The notes under the pieces: model-generated
Databases searched by the model: none
The model's input: the letters and a program-made list of their open reading frames with translations, nothing else
What the model was told of the DNA's origin: nothing
Source: an uncultured Oscillospiraceae bacterium
GTDB taxonomy: Bacteria > Bacillota > Clostridia > Oscillospirales > Oscillospiraceae
Assembly (NCBI GenBank): GCA_947630375.1
Contig: CANRHH010000026.1
Span: forward strand, 1 to 34,896
Reading direction: 5' to 3'
DNA: 34,896 nt
Position numbers and translations under genes: made by a program
In this document: in pieces, positions 29,867-34,896 of the stretch
Layout: each line of letters starts with the position of its first letter
Numbering within the stretch: position 1 is the first letter of the stretch

Positions 29867-31027
29867 TCAGCGGCCGGTCTTCTTTTTCATCCGCCCGTAT
29901 TCGGCCAGAATAGCCTCAAAGGCGACGCTGCCGGGCCGCAGCCCGCAGATCTGCTTCAAAGCCCCCTCCGGCCCCGCCTCTTTTATGACGGTCTGCAGGC
30001 GGACGCTCTGGGCGTCGCTGGGCTCCGCGTACAGCAGCCCCATGGCCACGCCGGTGTAGTAGTGCTCTGCGCGCACGCCGCACTCCGCGGCGTAGAGCAT
30101 GGGAGTGATGATCCGGTCCCCGGGGGAGAGCTTCCGGATGGGCTCTCTGGCCACCCGGAGCACATCGTCAATGATATACGGGTTTTTGAAGCGGGCCATC
30201 AGGGCGGTCCGGTATGCCTCCATCTCCTCCTCGGAGAAGCCGTGGCGGCGGCTGAGCATCCGGCCGCACTCCGTCATCATGCCCCAGGCCTGCTCATAGA
30301 TCTCCGGATCCTCCAGGGACTCGTTGATGGTCCGGTAGCCCTTCAGCCAGCCGTACCAGGCGGTGACGGCGTTGGACCCGTTCAGGGTGAAAAGCTTCCG
30401 CTCCAGGTAGGCCGGCAGGTCGTCCACCACCTGCATCCCCGGGATCTCCGGGATCTCGCCTTTAAAGCCGCGGCGGGCCACATCCCACTCCCGGTACTTT
30501 TCCACCACCACATCCGCGGGCAGGCCGTCCCGGCCCGGGGGGATGATCCGGTCCACCGCGCAGTCGGGAAACCCGGCGTACTCGTCCGCATACGCCGCGT
30601 CCTCGCCGCTCAGCTCCCGCAGGACGAGTTTTTTCAGCTGCGAAGAGCCGTTCACCGCGTTCTCGCAGGCGATCACGTTGATATATCCGGGCACGCCCTT
30701 CTGCCGGCGCAGGGCCAGCCCCCGGGCAATCACGGGGGCCACCTTCGGCAGCGCCGTGAGCCCCACCGAGGTGCACACCAGCCCCGCCTCCGCGATCCTT
30801 TCAGGGAGGGCCGGGTCGAGAGAGCGCATGGCGGAGATGTTTTTTACCACCGTGTCCTCCGGCTCCATATCCAGCAGATGCACCGTGTACGCGCCGCGCC
30901 GGTTGATATCATCGATCACGTCCGTGTTGATGTCCGCAAACAGCACCTCCCAGCCCGCCTGGGCCAGCAGCATACCGATAAAGCCCCGGCCTATGTTTCC
31001 TGCTCCGATCATGACCGCTTTTTTCAT
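29867..31027 (-). CDS. mtlD: Mannitol-1-phosphate 5-dehydrogenase
   Basis: 386 residues, the usual MtlD length (about 382). N-terminal Rossmann motif AVMIGAGNIGRGFIGMLL, TSVGLTALPKVAPVIA, CENAVNGSS, and the catalytic Lys region KLFTLNGSNAVTAWYGWLKG. It interconverts mannitol-1-phosphate and fructose-6-phosphate with NAD. The ATG at 31025-31027 follows GGAAGGAGAG; an in-frame extension upstream to 31240 is an artefact. No mannitol PTS gene is in the window. Confidence 0.93.
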   Translation of the reverse strand: MKKAVMIGAGNIGRGFIGMLLAQAGWEVLFADINTDVIDDINRRGAYTVHLLDMEPEDTVVKNISAMRSLDPALPERIAEAGLVCTSVGLTALPKVAPVIARGLALRRQKGVPGYINVIACENAVNGSSQLKKLVLRELSGEDAAYADEYAGFPDCAVDRIIPPGRDGLPADVVVEKYREWDVARRGFKGEIPEIPGMQVVDDLPAYLERKLFTLNGSNAVTAWYGWLKGYRTINESLEDPEIYEQAWGMMTECGRMLSRRHGFSEEEMEAYRTALMARFKNPYIIDDVLRVAREPIRKLSPGDRIITPMLYAAECGVRAEHYYTGVAMGLLYAEPSDAQSVRLQTVIKEAGPEGALKQICGLRPGSVAFEAILAEYGRMKKKTGR

Positions 31028-31093
31028 ACGCTTTCTCTCCTTCCGTAATTTCCGTATCGGGGCAAACGCCGGCCGCCCGGCTGCCCTGTTTGT

Positions 31094-31122
31094 ATTATAT
31101 ACTACTTTTTGTAATATGGAAA
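31094..31122 (-). promoter_or_regulatory. Promoter of mtlD-egsA
   Basis: Minus strand TTTCCA (31117-31122), 17 bases, TATAAT (31094-31099), 67 bases before the mtlD start. Confidence 0.6.
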
Positions 31123-31143
31123 GAGGCAGAATGTGAAAAGTCC

Positions 31144-31172
31144 TTGCCTGAAAGGGCGAAATATAGTATGAT
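31144..31172 (+). promoter_or_regulatory. Promoter of the winged-helix gene
   Basis: TTGCCT (31144-31149), 17 bases, TATGAT (31167-31172), divergent from mtlD. Confidence 0.6.
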
Positions 31173-31260
31173 GAAGGAAAAGAGGACCTTTTGCCCGGTC
31201 CTTTGGGGCGCGGGCAAAAACGGCCCGTATTTTCAACCATCCCGGACAGGAGGACGCGCT

Positions 31261-32021
31261 ATGGACCACCGGCCGAACATTCTCCAGCTGGCCACCAAGA
31301 TCAGTCTGGAGAGCCTGACCTACACCGGCATCACCTATAACGACCCGGAGTATCGGATCTTAGAGCCCCTGGTGGACGACGACATGTGCCAGATCATGAT
31401 GCACATGCGCCTGGAGGCTGACCGCACTGTGGAGGAGATCGCCCGGCGGGCGAAAAAGAGCGTGGAGTTTACCCGGGAGCAGTGCCTGAAGCTCCGGGAG
31501 ACCGGCATTGTCCGCACTCGCACGGTGGACGGGCAGCGCTGCTACTACTATCCCATCTGGGTGCCCGGCATCATGGAAGGCATCCTCTCCAACCGGGAGC
31601 AGTGCGAAAAGCACCCGGAGTTAGAGGACTGCTTTGAGGAGTACACCCGCCGCCGGGTCGCCGTGCTGGCCCCCTCTTTGCCGCCCACGCCGTGGCGGCC
31701 GGGCGCCGGGCGGCGGAGTCCATCCACCGCATCGTGCACCAGGGCCAGGCCCAGGAGCTGGGCCGGGACCCGGAGGATTACCGGGCTTTCAAGCGCCGGG
31801 AGCTCCGGCTGCCGCCGGAGCTGCTGCGCCCCGTGCCCCGGCAGCAGGCCGGGGAGGACGGGCTCACGCCGGACCAGGTCCGCGCCGCGTGTGACCGCTG
31901 CGACGAGATCTTCAACGTGGTGGCCCAGGAGGGCCGCTGCCCCAACTGCGGCAGCTTTGAAAAGACGGTGCTCTCCAGGCGGGATTTCACCGTCCGGGAG
32001 ATCCACACCGACCTCCCCTGA
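31261..32021 (+). pseudogene. Winged-helix / zinc-ribbon protein broken by one-base frameshift
   Basis: The first about 136 residues from the ATG at 31261 (GGAGG upstream) form a winged-helix protein of the kind that precedes ferredoxin-type domains (ARRAKKSVEFTREQCLKLRE, YYYPIWVPGIMEGIL). At the C-run 31669-31673 the frame is lost. Coding potential continues one frame over, from LFAAHAVAAGRRAAESIHRI to a zinc ribbon CDRCDEIF...CPNCGSFE and stop at 32021. One extra C would restore a product of about 253 residues. Either a real mutation or a sequencing/assembly error in a homopolymer. Confidence 0.8.
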
Positions 32022-32045
32022 CCGGCGCCCCGCCTAAGAACAGAA

Positions 32046-32085
32046 ACAGAGCCCTGCGCCTTTCGGCGCGGGGCTCTGTCTGTAG
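32046..32085 (-). terminator. Bidirectional terminator between convergent genes
   Basis: ACAGAGCCC-T-GCGCC-TTTC-GGCGC-G-GGGCTCTGT, 14 pairs around one mismatch. On the minus strand TTTCTGTTC follows. It serves nfnB and the convergent winged-helix gene. Confidence 0.8.
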
Positions 32086-32105
32086 ACAAACAGAAGGACC
32101 GTGTA

Positions 32106-33500
32106 TTACTGTTTGTTCTGGATGTACTCGTCGATGCTCTTGGCGCCGGCCTTGCCCGCGCCCATGGCCAGGATGACCGTGGCGGAACCGGTGACCGCGT
32201 CGCCGCCGGCAAAGACGCCCTCCCGGGCGGTCTTGCCGCCCTCGTCGGCCTCGATGCCGCCCTTGCGGGTGAAGGTCAGGCCGCCGGTGGTGTTGCGGAT
32301 CAGGGGGTTGGGGCTGGTGCCGATGGCGATGATGACCGTGTCCACATCCAGGACCCACTCGCTGCCGGGCACCGGCACGGGGCTCCGGCGGCCCTTCTCG
32401 TCGGGCTCGCCCAGCTCCTGGCGCAGCAGCTCGATGCCGGTGACATGCCCGTCGTCCCCGGCTAAAATGCGGGTGGGATTGTTCAGCAGCTTGAACTCGA
32501 TGCCCTCGGCCTCGGCGTGCTCCACTTCCTCCTTCCGGGCGGGCAGCTCGTCCCGGCCCCGGCGGTAGGCGATAAACACATGCTCGGCCCCCAAACGCTT
32601 GGCCACACGGGCCGCGTCCATAGCCACGTTGCCCGCGCCCACCACGGCGACCCGGTGGAAGTGCTTGATGGGGGTGTCATAGTCGTCCCGGTAGGCTTTC
32701 ATCAGGTTCACCCGGGTCAGCAGCTCGTTGGCGCTGTACACGCCCAGCAGGTTTTCCCCGGGGATGTGCAGGAACTGGGGCAGGCCGGCGCCGGAGCCGA
32801 TGAACACGGCCTCATAGCCGTCCTCAAACAGCTCGTCCACCGTCATGGACTTGCCGACGATGGCGTTGGTGACCACCTTGACTCCCAGCTTCTTCAGGTT
32901 CTCGATCTCCGCCGCCACGATCTCCTTGGGCAGACGGAACTGGGGGATGCCGTAGACCAGCACGCCGCCGGCCTTGTGGAAGGCCTCGAACACGGTCACG
33001 TCATAACCCATCTTGCGCAGGTCCCCCGCGCAGGTCAGGCCCGCGGGGCCGGAGCCCACTACGGCGATCCGGTGCCCGTTGGAGGCGGGGACAGTGACCT
33101 CGTCCTTCCCCTCGGCATGGGCCATGTGCCAGTCGGCCACGAAACGCTCCAGCCGGCCGATGCCCACGCTCTCGCCCTTGATGCCCCGGATGCACTTGCT
33201 CTCGCACTGCTTCTCCTGGGGGCAGACCCGGCCGCAGACGGCGGGCAGGGAGTTGGTGGAGGTGACGATCTCATAGGCGGCCTCAAAGTCGCCCTCGGCC
33301 ACCTTGGCGATAAACTCGGGGATGCGCACGGACACGGGGCAGCCGGTCCGGCACTGGGGGTTCTTGCAGTTGAGGCAGCGTTTGGCCTCGTCGATGGCGG
33401 CCTCGGCGCTGTAGCCCAGGGCCACTTCGTCAAAGTTCCCGGCCCGGACCACAGGGTCCTGCTCGGGCATGGGGTTCTTGTCCAGTCTCATGTTAGCCAT
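32106..33500 (-). CDS. nfnB: NfnB: large subunit of ferredoxin-NADP transhydrogenase (GltA-like)
   Basis: 464 residues from the ATG at 33498-33500 with GGAGG eight bases upstream. N-terminal iron-sulfur Cys sets CLNCKNPQCRTGCP (42-55) and CGRVCPQEKQCESKC. FAD-binding AVVGSGPAGLTCAGDL and NADPH-binding AVVGAGNVAMDAARVAKRLG. The sequence alone fits glutamate synthase small subunit too, but the overlapping partner gene is NfnA-like and no large glutamate synthase gene is present, so an electron-bifurcating NfnAB complex is the best reading. It overlaps nfnA by eight bases. Confidence 0.88.
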   Translation of the reverse strand: MANMRLDKNPMPEQDPVVRAGNFDEVALGYSAEAAIDEAKRCLNCKNPQCRTGCPVSVRIPEFIAKVAEGDFEAAYEIVTSTNSLPAVCGRVCPQEKQCESKCIRGIKGESVGIGRLERFVADWHMAHAEGKDEVTVPASNGHRIAVVGSGPAGLTCAGDLRKMGYDVTVFEAFHKAGGVLVYGIPQFRLPKEIVAAEIENLKKLGVKVVTNAIVGKSMTVDELFEDGYEAVFIGSGAGLPQFLHIPGENLLGVYSANELLTRVNLMKAYRDDYDTPIKHFHRVAVVGAGNVAMDAARVAKRLGAEHVFIAYRRGRDELPARKEEVEHAEAEGIEFKLLNNPTRILAGDDGHVTGIELLRQELGEPDEKGRRSPVPVPGSEWVLDVDTVIIAIGTSPNPLIRNTTGGLTFTRKGGIEADEGGKTAREGVFAGGDAVTGSATVILAMGAGKAGAKSIDEYIQNKQ

Positions 33501-34359
33501 TGCGTTTGCCTCCCGTGATCTTGCAGATATGCTTGGCCGCCTCGTCCTGCTCGTCCTTGTAGAAAGCGGCCCGCTTGAGCAGAGAATCGAAATCCACCTG
33601 ATGCGCGTCAAAGTCCGGCCCGTCCACGCAGGCGAACTTGGTCTCGCCGCCCACGATGACCCGGCAGCCGCCGCACATGCCGGTGCCGTCTACCATGATG
33701 GGGTCCAGGGAGATGATGGTCTTGATCTCATAGGGGCGGGTCACATCGGCCAGGAACTTCATCATGATGTCCGGCCCGATGGCGATGACCCGGTCAAACT
33801 GGGGCTTGCCCTCGGCGATGTTGGCCTCGATCTCGTTTTTCAGGAACGCGGTGGTGAAGCCCTTCTCGCCATAGGTGCCGTCGTCGGTGCAGATGATGAG
33901 CTTATCGGAGACCGCCGCCAGCTCCTCCTTGAGGATGACGATGTCCGCGCTGCGGACACCGGCGATAAAGGTGACCTCGATGCCCAGCTCATGCATCTCT
34001 TTGGCGATGGGGTACGCGATGGCGCAGCCCACGCCGCCGCCTACCACGCAGACCTTCTTCAGGCCCTCCATCTCGGTGGCCTTGCCCAGGGGACCCACGA
34101 TATCGGAGATATAGTCCCCCTGCTCCACGGTATGGAGCATCCGGGTGGTGCGCCCGGCGGCCTGGACCATGACGGTGACGGTGCCCTTCTCCCGGTCATA
34201 CCCGGCCACGGACACGGGCACCCGTTCGCCCTGCTCGTCCAGCCGGAAGATCACGAACTGGCCGGCCCGGGCGTGCCGCGCGATCAGCGGAGCCTCTATC
34301 TCAAAGAGACAGATGGTTTTCGCGTCGTTGAGAAAACGCTTGGTTACTACTTTGTACAT
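33493..34359 (-). CDS. nfnA: NfnA: small subunit of ferredoxin-NADP transhydrogenase
   Basis: 288 residues. A ferredoxin-reductase fold: FAD-binding RVPVSVAGYD, NAD-binding VCVVGGGVGCAIAYPIAKEM, and a C-terminal [2Fe-2S] site MCGGCRVIVGGETKFACVDG. NfnA with NfnB couples NADH, ferredoxin and NADP in anaerobes, cytosolic. It could also be a dihydroorotate dehydrogenase electron-transfer subunit, but pairing with NfnB argues against that. ATG with GAGGTGT just upstream, own promoter at 34410-34438. Confidence 0.9.
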   Translation of the reverse strand: MYKVVTKRFLNDAKTICLFEIEAPLIARHARAGQFVIFRLDEQGERVPVSVAGYDREKGTVTVMVQAAGRTTRMLHTVEQGDYISDIVGPLGKATEMEGLKKVCVVGGGVGCAIAYPIAKEMHELGIEVTFIAGVRSADIVILKEELAAVSDKLIICTDDGTYGEKGFTTAFLKNEIEANIAEGKPQFDRVIAIGPDIMMKFLADVTRPYEIKTIISLDPIMVDGTGMCGGCRVIVGGETKFACVDGPDFDAHQVDFDSLLKRAAFYKDEQDEAAKHICKITGGKRNG

Positions 34360-34409
34360 TTTACACCTCTATATTTGCAAAAAGTTTGTCAGTCCACTTG
34401 CCGCCGTAT

Positions 34410-34438
34410 ATTGTACCCTACCCCGGCCGGAATGTCAA
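34410..34438 (-). promoter_or_regulatory. Promoter of nfnAB
   Basis: Minus strand TTGACA (34433-34438), 17 bases, TACAAT (34410-34415). Confidence 0.8.
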
Positions 34439-34598
34439 GTTGAAGACAAGAGCATTCAACCATGCTCTTGCATAAGGCCGGATTGAACGCTGAAAGGGGG
34501 CTCCCACCCCCTCTCCGCGCTCTCCCCCTGCATGTTTATGCAGAGTCCTTTTTATCTATAGTCTGATTGTCAAACAGTATCCTCTGTACAGCCGCAAA

Positions 34599-34838
34599 GG
34601 GGCTGTAGCAAAACGATTCGTTAAGCTACAGCCCGTTTGTATGTTAAAGAAAGTCAAAATCTTTTCCGAAGGAATCGGAAGATCATGTGAATAAGTTCCG
34701 AATCCTCATGCCTCCCCTGTGTAAGGGGAGGTGCCGAGCGGCAGCGAGGCGGAGGGGTTGTTGGCGGAACTTCTATTTTGAAAGCCAGCAGAGGAGAAGT
34801 TTGGTCTCTTGGTGATTTTGTGGGGCTGTAGCAAAACG
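34599..34838. repeat. Direct repeat GGGGCTGTAGCAAAACG bounding a dispersed repeat
   Basis: The 17-base sequence occurs at 34599-34615 and 34822-34838. Between them is the GGGGAGGTGCCGAGCGGCAG-type repeat (34729-34757), of a style common in intergenic regions of Clostridia. No transposase. Confidence 0.6.
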
Positions 34839-34846
34839 GCCCAGAA

Positions 34847-34894
34847 AAAACAACACCGAGGACTGCAAGAAACAGTACCCCGGTGTTGTTTTTT
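34847..34894. terminator. AT-flanked hairpin at the right edge
   Basis: AAAAAACAACACCG pairs with CGGTGTTGTTTTTT, with T-runs on both strands, so it could stop transcription in either direction. Confidence 0.7.
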
Positions 34895-34896
34895 GT

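Larger units (their letters stand above)
34448..34896. other. Gene-free right end with repeats and hairpins
   Basis: No gene is visible. It holds CAAGAGCAT/ATGCTCTTG (34448-34471), GGGCTGTAGC/GCTACAGCCC (34600-34634), a CCTCCCC/GGGGAGG hairpin near 34712-34732 followed by a GGCGGAGGGGTTG tail, as in the dispersed repeats of Clostridia, a second GGGGCTGTAGCAAAACG at 34822-34838 and a terminal hairpin (34847-34894). Confidence 0.7.

Noticed and set aside
29735-31048. Rightward 437-codon ORF opposite mtlD
   Set aside because: A shadow frame; MtlD motifs on the other strand are complete.

Overview
The window looks like a chromosomal stretch of a GC-rich Gram-positive gut anaerobe (Clostridia, probably Oscillospiraceae). 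Evidence: strong AAGGAGG-type ribosome binding sites, TTGACA/TATAAT promoters, Rho-independent terminators, an electron-bifurcating NfnAB pair and mannitol-1-phosphate dehydrogenase. The isotype of the tRNA used as integration target and the species cannot be fixed from this sequence alone.

Region 1 (1-8690) is the right part of a phage-like element with a tyrosine integrase. A leftward early operon (small Cys-rich protein, small phage-type protein, XRE regulators, replisome organizer with internal iterons, DnaB-type helicase) and a rightward operon (GTG-started repressor, DUF4352 membrane protein, DEDDh exonuclease-BRCT, Cys-cluster protein, coiled-coil protein, zinc-ribbon integrase) diverge from an operator region at 4162-4247. 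A palindrome, GTGTCCGA(N)2CGGACAC or close variants, recurs just upstream of four rightward genes and twice inside the replisome-organizer gene. The element ends at a tRNA 3'-end copy (8658-8690).

Region 2 (about 8842-15627) is a second, about 6.8-kb element bounded by GGACCAA cores. It carries a serine recombinase, a complete CRESS-DNA-virus-type Rep (HUH endonuclease plus superfamily 3 helicase), an FtsK/SpoIIIE-type membrane ATPase, small accessory proteins, and a Pro/Thr-rich surface protein. Just upstream of rep is a stem-loop whose loop reads TAGTATTAC, the circovirus/geminivirus-type nonanucleotide, next to three tandem TGCTACA iterons. This is a virus-like rolling-circle origin in an integrated bacterial element. 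Joining the sequence left of the left core to that right of the right core rebuilds a tRNA 3' end followed by its terminator, and this resembles the neighbouring tRNA 3'-end copy.

Region 3 (15880-25380) is one rightward operon: a 58-aa ORF whose Shine-Dalgarno is locked in a 9-bp hairpin; an ECF sigma factor fused to a zinc ribbon, a membrane segment and two ectodomains; a Sel1-like/coiled-coil/TM/NPCBM protein; a 1060-aa protein in which I read HEPN-like, PIN-like, protein-kinase and zinc-ribbon parts; a TerY-type VWA protein; and a PP2C phosphatase. The last three form a TerY-P (YegI/YegL/YegK-like) triad. A large CAP-domain surface protein follows with its own promoter.

Region 4 (28289-34896) is core metabolism: a glycerol-1-phosphate dehydrogenase-like enzyme and MtlD (leftward), a winged-helix/zinc-ribbon gene split by a one-base frameshift (rightward), and NfnB/NfnA (leftward, own promoter). 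The last about 500 bases hold repeats and hairpins but no gene.
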